In this document: positions 1-7,478 of the stretch, piece after piece
How positions within the stretch are numbered: the stretch's first letter is position 1
How the letters are laid out: each line of letters starts with the position of its first letter
NCBI RefSeq assembly: GCF_022829635.1
Contig: NZ_JAKSYO010000214.1
Coordinates: 62,001 to 126,000, forward strand
Reading direction: 5' to 3'
DNA: 64,000 nt
DNA from: Methylobacterium sp. E-066
Lineage (GTDB): Bacteria; Pseudomonadota; Alphaproteobacteria; Rhizobiales; Beijerinckiaceae
The notes under the pieces: generated by a model
The model's input: the letters and a program-made list of their open reading frames with translations, nothing else
Databases searched by the model: none
Told to the model about the DNA's origin: nothing
Position numbers and translations under genes: made by a program

Positions 1-149
1 GGGATGCGGCACGAGAGTAGGCCGGCCTCAGGCCGGTCCGCATCGGACCCCCGTGGACAAACGCGCAGATCAACCGGGGACCAACGCCGCACACAGCCGG
101 CGGTTGCTGCCAAGCTTAGCTTTGCCAAACTTGACCACGTCTCGTCACA

Positions 150-174
150 GGAACCTTGGTTATTGCTGAAGGTT
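150..174 (+). promoter_or_regulatory. EcfG-type promoter of KGG stress gene
   Basis: GGAAC at 150-154, a 16-base spacer, and GGTT at 171-174. The consensus of the general stress sigma factor EcfG is GGAAC-N16/17-CGTT, so only the first base of the -10 element differs. It lies 35 bases before the start codon of a stress-protein gene. Confidence 0.65.
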
Positions 175-208
175 GTTGCGGGGTGAAGCGAAGCCTGAGG
201 AGGAACTG

Positions 209-397
209 ATGGCATCCGGAAATTCAACCTCGAAGCGGGGCTTTGCCTCGATGGACCTGTCGCGGCAGCGCGAGATCGCCAGCAAGGGCGGACGCAGCGT
301 GCCGGCCGAGAAGCGCTCCTTCTCGCAGGATCGCGAACTGGCCTCGTCGGCCGGTCGCAAGGGCGGCCAATCCACGGGGACCGGCCGCGCCGAGTGA
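209..397 (+). CDS. KGG-repeat general stress protein (Con10/GsiB-like)
   Basis: Protein of 62 residues, hydrophilic and rich in Gly, Ser, Lys and Arg. It carries the paired motifs of this family: a DLSRQREIASKGG segment (residues about 17-29) and a second GRKGG near residue 50. Family members are small, disordered, stress-induced proteins linked to desiccation or general stress; the molecular activity is not known. The ATG at 209 is chosen because GAGGAGG lies just upstream; a longer reading from 173 would start inside the promoter. The EcfG-type promoter at 150-174 places it in the PhyR-controlled regulon. Confidence 0.85.
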   Translation: MASGNSTSKRGFASMDLSRQREIASKGGRSVPAEKRSFSQDRELASSAGRKGGQSTGTGRAE

Positions 398-478
398 CCC
401 AAAGCCAAGATCGAGTCGCGTAACGGCGCCGTGTCCCCAGGACCGGCGCCGTCTCTCGTTTGAGGCAACGCCAAAACA

Positions 479-513
479 GCAAAAGGCCCCGCTGGGACAG
501 CGGGGCCTTTTGC
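479..513. terminator. Bidirectional Rho-independent terminator
   Basis: A perfect 15-base-pair stem (479-493 with 499-513) around a 5-base loop, with A/T tracts on both flanks. It can end the KGG stress gene from the left and the convergent secreted hypothetical gene from the right. Confidence 0.85.
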
Positions 514-539
514 TTTCCATGCTTCGTCGGGAGCGGCGA

Positions 540-914
540 TCAGGAGATGCAGCGACCCGGGGTCATGCGGCGCGCCTCGGGGCCGACCAGGGAGCTGAGA
601 GCGATCTCACAGCCCTCGCGGACCAGCCGTCGCGGCTGCGGCGGCTGCTTCAGGATCGGCCGAATACCGATCTCCTGCCCCTCCTCGGCGACCGGGACAG
701 AGCGGCCATCGACACGCTGGACGCCGGCGACCCGCGTCGGGCTCAAGGCCAGCGAGACCGGACGCATGCCCGGAAGCGGCGCCTGCACCGTCGAGGCAGC
801 GGCCAGGATCGGGGGGGTCCAATGGTCGGCCGTCTCACGCACCACCGGTTGGATCAACACGGTGAGAAGAGCCGCGGGAGCACTCACGCCCAGAATGAAA
901 CCAGACCGCAGCAT
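540..914 (-). CDS. Hypothetical secreted or membrane-anchored stress protein
   Basis: Protein of 124 residues. The N-terminus (about residues 5-24) is hydrophobic and could be a signal peptide or a signal anchor; the remainder is proline- and arginine-rich with no fold I recognise, and two cysteines lie near the C-terminus. The gene converges on the KGG stress gene and shares its terminator. An exact EcfG-type promoter lies 42-66 bases upstream on the same strand, which is the main support for it being real and stress-induced. Function unknown. Confidence 0.65.
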   Translation of the reverse strand: MLRSGFILGVSAPAALLTVLIQPVVRETADHWTPPILAAASTVQAPLPGMRPVSLALSPTRVAGVQRVDGRSVPVAEEGQEIGIRPILKQPPQPRRLVREGCEIALSSLVGPEARRMTPGRCIS

Positions 915-955
915 CGCCCCGACCTCATCATGAGAGCTTGACAGGATGTTTCCAT

Positions 956-980
956 AACGCGGTCTGCAATCGCGGGTTCC
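956..980 (-). promoter_or_regulatory. EcfG-type promoter of secreted hypothetical gene
   Basis: Read on the minus strand: GGAAC (980-976), 16-base spacer, CGTT (959-956), an exact match to the consensus. Predicted start is near 949, giving a leader of about 35 bases before the ATG at 914. Confidence 0.75.
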
Positions 981-1111
981 ACGACTGTGCCGTCTCTGTG
1001 CTTCCTGAGTATTCGCTGACGAACCGGCTGTTAGTGCGGCGGCGCACCCCCGTCATCCACAACCGTCCCATGTGCTTAAAAGGTCACATTCGCCTAAAAA
1101 GCGCACTTTCC

Positions 1112-1136
1112 GGAACCTCCCAGCCCCGCGCTCGTT
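1112..1136 (+). promoter_or_regulatory. EcfG-type promoter of candidate small RNA
   Basis: GGAAC (1112-1116), 16-base spacer, CGTT (1133-1136): an exact consensus match. No start codon with a coding frame follows; an intrinsic terminator lies about 90 bases downstream, so the transcript would be a short RNA. Confidence 0.7.
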
Positions 1137-1142
1137 TCATCG

Positions 1143-1232
1143 AGACCCGGCCACCTGGTCCTCCCCGCATTCCCCTTGTGCATCGGCCGGAACCTTTTCG
1201 ACGGGCTGGAGCCATCTCCAGCCCGTTTTTTT
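1143..1232 (+). ncRNA. Candidate EcfG-dependent small RNA (GsrN-like)
   Basis: About 90 bases lie between the predicted start of an exact EcfG-type promoter and a strong intrinsic terminator. The predicted fold has a first stem of CCGGCC (1147-1152) with GGCCGG (1185-1190) enclosing a 32-base cytosine-rich loop with CTCCCC and TCCCC tracts that could pair with Shine-Dalgarno sequences. The 3' end is the terminator hairpin 1201-1226 followed by seven T. No protein-coding gene on this strand could use this terminator. In Caulobacter, the GSR-dependent sRNA GsrN has the same outline: EcfG-type promoter, exposed C-rich loop, intrinsic terminator. Homology is an inference from layout, not from alignment. 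Confidence 0.6.
1201..1232 (+). terminator. Intrinsic terminator of the small RNA
   Basis: An 11-base-pair stem (1201-1211 with 1216-1226), a 4-base loop, then a run of seven T. The opposite strand has no T-run after the stem, so it acts on the plus strand. Confidence 0.85.
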
Positions 1233-1256
1233 GCGTGCGTTCGACCGGACCAGGGC

Positions 1257-1292
1257 AACAAAAAACCCCCGGCTCGGGCCGGGGGGTTTTTC
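1257..1292. terminator. Bidirectional terminator downstream of phyR
   Basis: GC-rich hairpin with a CCCCGGC/GCCGGGG core flanked by A5-6 on the left and T5 on the right. It is placed to end phyR, which reads leftward, and to back up the small-RNA terminator. Confidence 0.8.
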
Positions 1293-1341
1293 GAGGTTCG
1301 TAGCTGGTCCGGAGCGGCGAACCGCTCCGAAGGTCGGAGCT

Positions 1342-2145
1342 TCAAGCCGTCTTGGCTTCCCGGCGGCGCGCGGTCTGCTGGAAGAACAGCGCCTGGCTGA
1401 TCACCGCGGAGACGTTTGCCGGCTGGAACGGCTTGGCGATGAGGAAGGCCGGCTCGGGCCGCTCACCGGTGAGGAAGCGCTCCGGATAGGCGGTGATGAA
1501 GATCACCGGCACCTCGAAGGTCTTCAGCAGGTCGTTCACCGCGTCGAGACCCGAGGACCCGTCGGCCAGCTGGATGTCGGCCAGGATCAGGCCCGGGCGC
1601 TTGCCCTCGCTGGCGATCTTGATCGCCTCGGTCCGGGTGCGGGCAACGCCGATGACGTTGTGGCCGAGGCCTTCGACCAGAGCCTCGAGATCCATGGCGA
1701 TCAGCGGCTCGTCCTCGATGATGAGGATCTCGGTGGCCATGTCGGCGGCGAGCTCGCGGCCGGCCTCGTCCACCAGGTCGCGGACCTCGGAGACGTCCAC
1801 GGCCAGGATGATCGCCGCGTCCTCTTCCGAGAAGCCTTCGAGGCAGGAGAGCAGGAACGCCTGGCGCGGCAGCGGCGTGATCTGGCCGAGGCGGACTTCG
1901 GCGGGCAAATCGTGCTGGACCTGCTCGCTGCGCCCGTTCACCGACAGGGAATTCCAGATCCGGGTGAAGACCCGGAACAGGTCGGCCTTGATGTTGGTGC
2001 TGCGGCCAAGCGTATCCGGCTCGTTGACGAGGGTTTCCAGGGTGGCGGCGACATAGGCGTCGCCCGCCACTTGGCTCCCCGTGAGCGCCCGCGCGTAGCG
2101 GCGCAGGTACGGCAGGTGCTGTACCACGAGTTGCGATGTCGACAT
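1342..2145 (-). CDS. phyR: General stress response regulator PhyR
   Basis: Protein of 267 residues, the usual PhyR length. Residues 1-130 form an EcfG sigma-factor-like domain that mimics the sigma factor; residues 138-260 form a receiver domain with acidic pocket Glu144/Asp145 and phospho-acceptor Asp190 in LILADIQLADG. When phosphorylated, PhyR captures the anti-sigma factor NepR and frees EcfG. It is divergent from nepR with a shared 233-base promoter region holding one EcfG-type promoter for each gene. Neither ecfG nor a PhyK-type kinase gene is in the window. Start is the ATG at 2145 (MSTSQ). Confidence 0.97.
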   Translation of the reverse strand: MSTSQLVVQHLPYLRRYARALTGSQVAGDAYVAATLETLVNEPDTLGRSTNIKADLFRVFTRIWNSLSVNGRSEQVQHDLPAEVRLGQITPLPRQAFLLSCLEGFSEEDAAIILAVDVSEVRDLVDEAGRELAADMATEILIIEDEPLIAMDLEALVEGLGHNVIGVARTRTEAIKIASEGKRPGLILADIQLADGSSGLDAVNDLLKTFEVPVIFITAYPERFLTGERPEPAFLIAKPFQPANVSAVISQALFFQQTARRREAKTA

Positions 2146-2244
2146 TCGATCCCCTGTGCCTCGCCGTGTTGCCCGGCCGCGATGCCTCGGTCCTCGACCG
2201 AGGTCGTGCCGGGGCCGGCTTGTATCCTGCGCAGCCTACCGCCC

Positions 2245-2269
2245 AACGCGGAGGCCCGCACTCCGTTCC
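2245..2269 (-). promoter_or_regulatory. EcfG-type promoter of phyR
   Basis: Minus strand: GGAAC (2269-2265), 16-base spacer, CGTT (2248-2245), an exact consensus match about 100 bases upstream of phyR. It implies positive autoregulation of the stress response. Confidence 0.85.
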
Positions 2270-2278
2270 GCCCCCAGC

Positions 2279-2303
2279 GGAACCGATCCGGCGGGCGGGC
2301 GTT
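2279..2303 (+). promoter_or_regulatory. EcfG-type promoter of nepR
   Basis: GGAAC (2279-2283), 16-base spacer, CGTT (2300-2303), exact match, about 75 bases upstream of nepR. It starts only 9 bases from the back-to-back phyR promoter, so the two probably fire together. Confidence 0.85.
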
Positions 2304-2378
2304 GCAGCCGCAGCCATGGCGTATGTCGAGCCGCAGTACAATGCGGCCCAGCGGACTTCGGCAACAAGGGGCGTGTGA

Positions 2379-2651
2379 ATGGCGGACCAGGGCAAGGATG
2401 CGGACCTCCGCACGGGAGATCCGCATGCTGGAACCGCCGCAGATCGCCTACCCCCCTCCGGCGAAGGTCGAGGCGCTGCGCCACCCACGGAAGACCGGTC
2501 TGCTGCCCGTCACGGCCTCAGCGACCACACCCGCAATCGCCTCGCCGCACAGTTGCGTGCGATGTACGACACGGTGGCTCAGCAGCCGGTCCCTGACCGT
2601 TTTGCCGAACTCATCGCCAAGCTCGATGGCGGCGATCGCGAAAAGGCGTGA
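2379..2651 (+). CDS. nepR: Anti-sigma factor NepR
   Basis: Protein of 90 residues. The conserved NepR core lies in the C-terminal half: LRAMYDTVAQQPVPDRF followed by AELIAKLD, matching the family pattern L-R-x-x-Y-x-x-V-x-x-x-P-(I/V)-P-D-R. The N-terminal 45 residues are disordered and variable, as usual. NepR holds the sigma factor EcfG inactive until phosphorylated PhyR binds it. Divergent from phyR, with its own EcfG-type promoter. In many relatives ecfG follows nepR directly; here the next gene is a convergent DUF1328 gene, so the sigma factor is encoded elsewhere. Confidence 0.93.
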   Translation: MADQGKDADLRTGDPHAGTAADRLPPSGEGRGAAPPTEDRSAARHGLSDHTRNRLAAQLRAMYDTVAQQPVPDRFAELIAKLDGGDREKA

Positions 2652-2703
2652 TTTCCAGTGACCGGCCCACGCGCTTTGCAGGCCGGACAGTCTCCCAAGA
2701 TGG

Positions 2704-2729
2704 AAAAGCCGCCGTTGGTAACGGCGGCT
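2704..2729 (-). terminator. Terminator of DUF1328 gene
   Basis: A perfect 10-base-pair stem (2707-2716 with 2720-2729) with a 3-base loop; on the minus strand it is followed by TTTT. A second small hairpin (2762-2778) lies immediately after the stop codon of the DUF1328 gene. Either could also affect nepR transcripts arriving from the other side. Confidence 0.6.
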
Positions 2730-2779
2730 CCCCCAATTCGCGCGCCAGCTCGGCGCCAGCGTCAGTCGTTACGACTGAT

Positions 2780-2956
2780 TTACAGAGTTGGCGAACGGCC
2801 GCGCATCAGGCCGACGACGGCCGAGATCGCGAACAGGACGATCGCTACGAAGAACACCAGCTTGGCAGCTTCCATGGCGGTTCCGGCAATACCACCGAAG
2901 CCGAGCAGAGCGGCGACCAGAGCGACGACGAGGAAAGTTACGGCCCAACCGAGCAT
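2780..2956 (-). CDS. DUF1328 family small membrane protein
   Basis: Protein of 58 residues with two predicted membrane segments (about 4-24 and 32-50) rich in Ala, Val, Leu and Gly, beginning MLGWAVTFLVVALVAALLG and with FGGIAG and VGLMRGR, the signature of the DUF1328/YtjA family. The function of this family is unknown; members are often stress-induced in alphaproteobacteria. Starts at an ATG 50-80 bases downstream of an exact EcfG-type promoter and ends before a terminator, so it is a single-gene unit of the stress regulon. Base composition matches the neighbours. Confidence 0.92.
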   Translation of the reverse strand: MLGWAVTFLVVALVAALLGFGGIAGTAMEAAKLVFFVAIVLFAISAVVGLMRGRSPTL

Positions 2957-3011
2957 TGTGCGTATCCTTTAAAAGTACCGGCGCGGGCGGCCGCGTCGTT
3001 CTGGACTCGAA

Positions 3012-3036
3012 AACGCCAAGGTTTCACTTCGGTTCC
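3012..3036 (-). promoter_or_regulatory. EcfG-type promoter of DUF1328 gene
   Basis: Minus strand: GGAAC (3036-3032), 16-base spacer, CGTT (3015-3012), exact consensus. Predicted leader of about 50 bases. Confidence 0.8.
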
Positions 3037-3099
3037 GCGCACTTGACAACGGACCCGCTTTTCGTCTCGCTGATGGACCTCCCCGCGACGAAGGGTGAC

Positions 3100-3124
3100 G
3101 GAACGGGAGTTGGGCGGTCGCGTT
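3100..3124 (+). promoter_or_regulatory. EcfG-type promoter of small basic protein gene
   Basis: GGAAC (3100-3104), 16-base spacer, CGTT (3121-3124), exact consensus. It is the divergent partner of the DUF1328 promoter and points at the short reading frame beginning at 3161. Confidence 0.75.
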
Positions 3125-3160
3125 CGATGATTGGTCATTAGGTCCGAACCGGGATCCGAG

Positions 3161-3343
3161 ATGCTGCAAACTGCAAAGAGAGCCGTTCGATCCAAGGTCG
3201 CCGCCCTCGCGGCGCGGGTGACGGAGATCGTCGATGGGGCTGCCGACATGGCGCGCGCGGCTGCCCTTGGGCTCGGCGTCGTGCCGGCTCCCGTTCCCGT
3301 ACCCGTCCGTGTGCGGACCGGCCGGTCCCACCGGGACCGCTGA
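3161..3343 (+). CDS. Hypothetical small basic protein, probable stress regulon member
   Basis: Sixty residues: an Ala/Arg-rich, probably helical first half (about residues 3-40) and a repetitive tail of alternating Pro-Val (PAPVPVPVPVRVR) ending in a basic stretch. No known family. The ATG at 3161 is preferred over a TTG at 3131, which would coincide with the predicted transcription start. The only strong support is the exact EcfG-type promoter 37-61 bases upstream; without it the frame would look marginal. Confidence 0.5.
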   Translation: MLQTAKRAVRSKVAALAARVTEIVDGAADMARAAALGLGVVPAPVPVPVRVRTGRSHRDR

Positions 3344-3514
3344 ATCGCGACCCGCCTGACACCGACAGGCGAACCGGCGGATCGCCGCAACCATGGCTCC
3401 CGAGCCGCTGGCCGGGGGCATTTCTCCGTCCGCCCCCCCCCTGAACCATCGCACCCGATTGCGCAGCCCTCCGGCGCAGCCGTAGAACCACCGCCGGGAA
3501 GGCACGGGGTGGCG

Positions 3515-4462
3515 ATGGCGGTTGAAGACGAGAGCAAGCCGACCTTCGATCGGTCCTTGCCCGAGAGCGGGCGCATGGAGCACGTCGCCCCGCTGATCCG
3601 GCGGCGAATCGCCCCGAACGGCGGCCCCTACACGGCGACCGGGACCTGCACCTACGTGGTCGGCCATGAACGGGTCGCGGTCATCGATCCGGGTCCGGAC
3701 GATCCCGCCCATATCGAGGCGCTGCTGACCGACCTCGGCACCGAGCAGGTTGCGGTGATCGTGGTCACCCACACGCATCGGGATCATTCGCCTGGGGCGC
3801 GTCTCCTGGCGGCCCGGACCGGTGCGCCCATCGTCGGCTGCGGCCCGCATCGCGCGGCCCGCGCCTTGACGGAGGGCGAGGCGCCCATGCTCGATGCCAG
3901 CTCCGACAGGGCGCACGCCCCCGAGCGGGTCATGGTGGACGGCGATACCGTTTCCGGGCCGGGCTGGACCCTCGTGGCCGTGGAGACTCCCGGCCACACG
4001 ATGAACCACCTCGCCTTCGCGCTGCCGGAGGCCGAGGCGCTGTTCTCGGGCGACCACGTGATGGCCTGGAACACCACGATCGTCGCCCCCCCGGACGGGG
4101 AGATGCGGGCCTACATGGCCTCGCTGGAGAAGCTGCGCGGGCGCGGCGAGACGATCTACTGGCCCGGCCATGGCGGCCCGGTGCGCGAACCCGCGCGCCT
4201 CGTCCGCTGCCTCATCGGCCACCGCCGCCAGCGGGAGGCGGCGATCCGCGCTCGCCTGGCCGCCGGGGATGCGCGCATCCCGGAGGTGGTCGCGGCGATC
4301 TACCAGGGCCTCGATCCACGGCTGCGGGGGGCGGCCGCCCTGTCGGTGTTCGCCCATCTCGAGGATCTCGTCGGACGTGGGCTCGCGACCTGCGACGGGC
4401 CACCGCGCCTCGACGGGATCTACTTAACCGCCAGCGCCAGGTTGGCGACGTCGTCGAGATAG
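3515..4462 (+). CDS. MBL-fold metallo-hydrolase (LACTB2-like)
   Basis: About 315 residues. The metallo-beta-lactamase core is clear: THTHRDHSPG (H-x-H-x-D-H, about residue 90), a later metal His in ETPGHTMNHL, the bridging Asp in FSGDHVM, and a final metal His in WPGHGGP. The C-terminal region is helical, as in LACTB2-type hydrolases, some of which are endoribonucleases; the substrate here is unknown. A GTG at 3509 and ATG at 3515 are both possible; I chose the ATG. Its last 43 bases overlap, tail to tail, the DUF1499 gene on the other strand. Confidence 0.88.
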   Translation: MAVEDESKPTFDRSLPESGRMEHVAPLIRRRIAPNGGPYTATGTCTYVVGHERVAVIDPGPDDPAHIEALLTDLGTEQVAVIVVTHTHRDHSPGARLLAARTGAPIVGCGPHRAARALTEGEAPMLDASSDRAHAPERVMVDGDTVSGPGWTLVAVETPGHTMNHLAFALPEAEALFSGDHVMAWNTTIVAPPDGEMRAYMASLEKLRGRGETIYWPGHGGPVREPARLVRCLIGHRRQREAAIRARLAAGDARIPEVVAAIYQGLDPRLRGAAALSVFAHLEDLVGRGLATCDGPPRLDGIYLTASARLATSSR

Positions 4463-5208
4463 GCCCGGATGCGGTCGGCATTGCTGCCGAAGTCGCGGCC
4501 TCCGAGCCGCGAGGCCGAGCGGACATCGATCCGGGCGCCGTCGGCCCGGGGGCGAATCCGCACGGTCACGTCGTCGGGCAGGTTCAAGATGAGACCGCGG
4601 GCCACGGCCTCGATCCGGCCGTTGCCGGTACGCCCCCCCGGACGGATCGCCTCGACGATCTGCCAATGCCGGTTGAGGGCGGCCTTGCGGGCCAACTCGA
4701 AGGCCTCCTCGGCGCCGATATCGAGCGTCAGCGGGGCGATCTGCGGGTAGGCGCCGCGCTGGCGCTCGCGGATCGCGGGGCCGGGATCGGCCGGGTAGAG
4801 TCCACCCCGGGCCGCAAAGGCGGCGCGCGAGCGCGAGAAGGCCGGCGGGTTGTCGATATCGGTGGTGATGTCCGACAAGACCGGCAGGCGCAGGCCGCGC
4901 ACGCCCAGATAGGCCGGGTAGCCCAGGAGCAGCAGGGCGAGCAGCAGTCCGGCCAGCGCAGCCCCCAGGCCGCGCGCGCCCTCGCGCCAGACATGCACGA
5001 ACGCGAAGAATGCCGCGACCGCCGCGGCCAGGGCGACGCAGAGCCCGGCCGCGAGAGCCACCAGCGCCGCGTCGGTATCGGCGCGCGGGTCCCGGACCAG
5101 GATCAGGGCGAGCCCGGTGGCGATGATGGAGAACACCGCGAGCTGCCGCGACAGCGGTCCGGCGCGGGTGACGGGATCCTCGACAAGCTGGCGGCGCATG
5201 GGGGTCAC
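4420..5208 (-). CDS. DUF1499 domain membrane protein
   Basis: Protein of 262 residues. Three hydrophobic segments (about 21-40, 47-72 and 80-104) precede a soluble C-terminal DUF1499 domain (about 115-260) with features such as PAFSRSR, YPQIAPLTL and GSNADRIRAYLDDV. The function of the family is unknown; the topology puts the domain at the membrane. A GTG at 5208 and an ATG at 5199 are possible starts. It overlaps the convergent MBL hydrolase by 43 bases. A palindromic repeat and the AsmA-like gene lie upstream on the same strand. Confidence 0.85.
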   Translation of the reverse strand: MTPMRRQLVEDPVTRAGPLSRQLAVFSIIATGLALILVRDPRADTDAALVALAAGLCVALAAAVAAFFAFVHVWREGARGLGAALAGLLLALLLLGYPAYLGVRGLRLPVLSDITTDIDNPPAFSRSRAAFAARGGLYPADPGPAIRERQRGAYPQIAPLTLDIGAEEAFELARKAALNRHWQIVEAIRPGGRTGNGRIEAVARGLILNLPDDVTVRIRPRADGARIDVRSASRLGGRDFGSNADRIRAYLDDVANLALAVK

Positions 5209-5232
5209 GGAGGGGTTCGGGGCCGGAGCTTA

Positions 5233-5337
5233 AAGCATCATCCCGAAAGGTGGCCACCGGCTTTCGGGAAAAAGATGATGCGACATCAAGGATCTACAGC
5301 ATCGTGCCGGTTCCGATATCCGGCACAATGCTGTAGG
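5233..5337. repeat. Intergenic palindromic repeat
   Basis: Two adjacent inverted repeats fill the gap between the DUF1499 and AsmA-like genes. The first pairs GCATCATC and CCCGAAAG with CTTTCGGG and GATGATGC; the second pairs CTACAGCAT and TGCCGG with CCGGCA and ATGCTGTAG. The first resembles a REP-like family common in Rhizobiales genomes. Not coding. Confidence 0.7.
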
Positions 5338-5361
5338 TTCGGGCGGGCGCGATGGCCAAGG

Positions 5362-7167
5362 TCAGGGTGCGTAGGCGCGGGCGGTGCCGCTCAGCCCGAG
5401 GGCAGCCGGCACCTTGAAGGGATCGGGCAGCATCGCCTCGCCGTGGGACACGATCTGCGCCGTGGGCGCGTCCCACGGACCCGAGACCTCGAACAGCAGC
5501 CCGCGGGCCGGGTCGGCCAGGGCCCGCAGCGCGAGGTCGCCCCGGGCCTCGATCCGCCGGCCCGGCAGCGAGACCTGACCCTGCAGGCTCGCCCCGACGC
5601 TCGGGCCCCGCAGGCCGGATTCGGCGAACTCGCCGATCCCGTCGGAGAAGCGCAGGGTGATCGCGGCGCGCTCGAAGACGGTCCGGCCGTTCCGGCGCGC
5701 GAGCGCCCCGGCGGGAACCACGCCGTTGCGATGGACGAGCTCGGCCAGGTCGAGTCCCGCGATCGCGCCCCCGTCCACCGAGAGGGTGGCACGGCCGCCG
5801 AGATGGGCGAGCAGGCCGGCGCTGTCGCGGGCGCTGCCCTCCAGGCTGAATTGGCCCTGCAGGGGCCCGCTCATCCAGCGTCCCGCACCGATCTCGCCCA
5901 GCAGGGTCCCGGCATCGACTCGATCCAGGCTACCCTGCATTCGCACCTCGGTCTCGGCCGGATCCTCGGCGCTCGACAGGGTGAGACGCCCCTTGAGCGT
6001 CCCGTCCTGAAGGCGGGCGCGGTTCACGGCGATTTCCACGGCGCCGTCCCGCACCAGGATGCTGGCGGCCAGATCCTGCGCCTGGACCGGCCCGACCCGG
6101 CCCTCGGCCGCGGACAGGCGCAGGTCGAGATCCCCCTTGGTCAGCGGTGCCAGCGCCAGCGACGTCGGCTCGGACTCGAACAGCTTGATCAGGTCGCCCA
6201 TCAGCGGCGACAGATTGAGCGTCTCGGCCGCCAGCGTCGCCTGGACCGAGAGGCGCGGGGCGGTCCCGGCCCCGAGGGTCACGGCGCCCGCGCCATCCAG
6301 AACGTCGTCGCCGAGCCCCACGCGCAGGCTCGGCCACGACACGGATCTGTCCGCAGCCTCGAACCGTCCCTCGAGCGAGAAGGCGCCGGCTAGCGCCGCG
6401 AGCGGTGCATCGCGCCCGAGCCAGGCCAGGGTCCGGGGAAGCGAGCGGCTCTCGAACCGGGCGCGCCCGGCCAGCGCCGGCAGGCCATCCCCGTCCGGCG
6501 GGGACCCCGCCGTCCCCTTGGCGGCCAGGCTGCCATCCGGCCAGGTCACCGACGCCGTGAATGGGGTCCGCAGGCCCTGCGCGATATAGGCCGGCAGCAG
6601 ATGGGTCAGCGCGATCCGCGTCGGCACACCCCGCCAGGTCAGGCCGGCATGGGCTTCGGCGGACGCGCTCCAGAACGGCCAGGAAAGGTCGACGTCGATG
6701 TCCCGCGCGTCGTCGCCGTTTCCGATGCGGGCGCCGCTCAGGGCGATCCAGCGCGGGCGTTGGGTCAGGCCCGAGCGCATCCGCACGGCGAGCTGAGCCA
6801 GCGGTGCGCGCCAGGCGGCGGCATCCGGCGACAGCCGCGCATCGTCGAGCCGGAGCCCGCCCAAGGCGGCGCGGCCGGCCAGCAATCCCAGCGGGTCGAG
6901 GTCGATCGTCAGGCGGCCGCCCTCCGCGAGAGTCGGCCCGGTGGGTCCGGCGGCGATGCGGACGCGGCCGAGGCTCAGGCGCGGGATCGGCAGAAGCCTG
7001 AGGCTCGCCGGTCCCTGAGCGGTCAGCGCCAGGCCGTAATCGTCCAGCGCATGGCCCGCGAAGGTCATCGCCCGGCCGCCATCGACCGACCAGTCCTGCA
7101 GGCCGAGCCCCGCGAGGATCAGACCTCCGAGGGCGACAACGAAGATCGGGCGGCGCGGCGACATCAT
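5362..7167 (-). CDS. AsmA family protein
   Basis: About 601 residues. An N-terminal membrane anchor (about residues 7-24) is followed by a long beta-rich region typical of AsmA/DUF490 proteins, with repeated low-complexity segments such as LDLDPLGLLAGRAALGGL and a C-terminal AsmA_2-type domain (about 430-600, GSARDSAGLLAHLGGRATL, LRGPSVGASLQGQVSLPG). These proteins sit in the cell envelope and are thought to bridge or move lipids between the membranes. The ATG at 7167 is preferred over an upstream TTG at 7227 because it directly precedes the anchor and has GGAG close by. Confidence 0.85.
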   Translation of the reverse strand: MMSPRRPIFVVALGGLILAGLGLQDWSVDGGRAMTFAGHALDDYGLALTAQGPASLRLLPIPRLSLGRVRIAAGPTGPTLAEGGRLTIDLDPLGLLAGRAALGGLRLDDARLSPDAAAWRAPLAQLAVRMRSGLTQRPRWIALSGARIGNGDDARDIDVDLSWPFWSASAEAHAGLTWRGVPTRIALTHLLPAYIAQGLRTPFTASVTWPDGSLAAKGTAGSPPDGDGLPALAGRARFESRSLPRTLAWLGRDAPLAALAGAFSLEGRFEAADRSVSWPSLRVGLGDDVLDGAGAVTLGAGTAPRLSVQATLAAETLNLSPLMGDLIKLFESEPTSLALAPLTKGDLDLRLSAAEGRVGPVQAQDLAASILVRDGAVEIAVNRARLQDGTLKGRLTLSSAEDPAETEVRMQGSLDRVDAGTLLGEIGAGRWMSGPLQGQFSLEGSARDSAGLLAHLGGRATLSVDGGAIAGLDLAELVHRNGVVPAGALARRNGRTVFERAAITLRFSDGIGEFAESGLRGPSVGASLQGQVSLPGRRIEARGDLALRALADPARGLLFEVSGPWDAPTAQIVSHGEAMLPDPFKVPAALGLSGTARAYAP

Positions 7168-7478
7168 GCTCCGAATGGGCGAGCCGCGGGTGCGGCCGGG
7201 GGCCAGGTGCCGCGCCAGCCCCCTCAAGCCGTCGCGGCCCGGTCGGGTCTGCTCGTTGGGTGCACGTCATAGCGCGCTCCGCCGCCCTTGTCTGCGGGGG
7301 GCGGCGCGGGCCGCTCCGCTCTCCCCAGCGCGGTGCGGGTTACGGATCGCCCCGGACGCCATGTGGGCCGAGGATACCGGTACTGGATTTCGTCAGCGGA
7401 ATCAGGGACAGCAGGCCCAAGGAAACGCGCATCCCAAGATTTCGGCCGGGACAGACCGGGCGGGAAAAGGACGGTTCG
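7168..7478. other. Intergenic region between asmA-like and CoA-transferase genes
   Basis: 311 bases separating two divergent genes. It must hold both promoters; I see no clear sigma-70 hexamers, no EcfG-type site and no convincing small reading frame. Confidence 0.4.
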
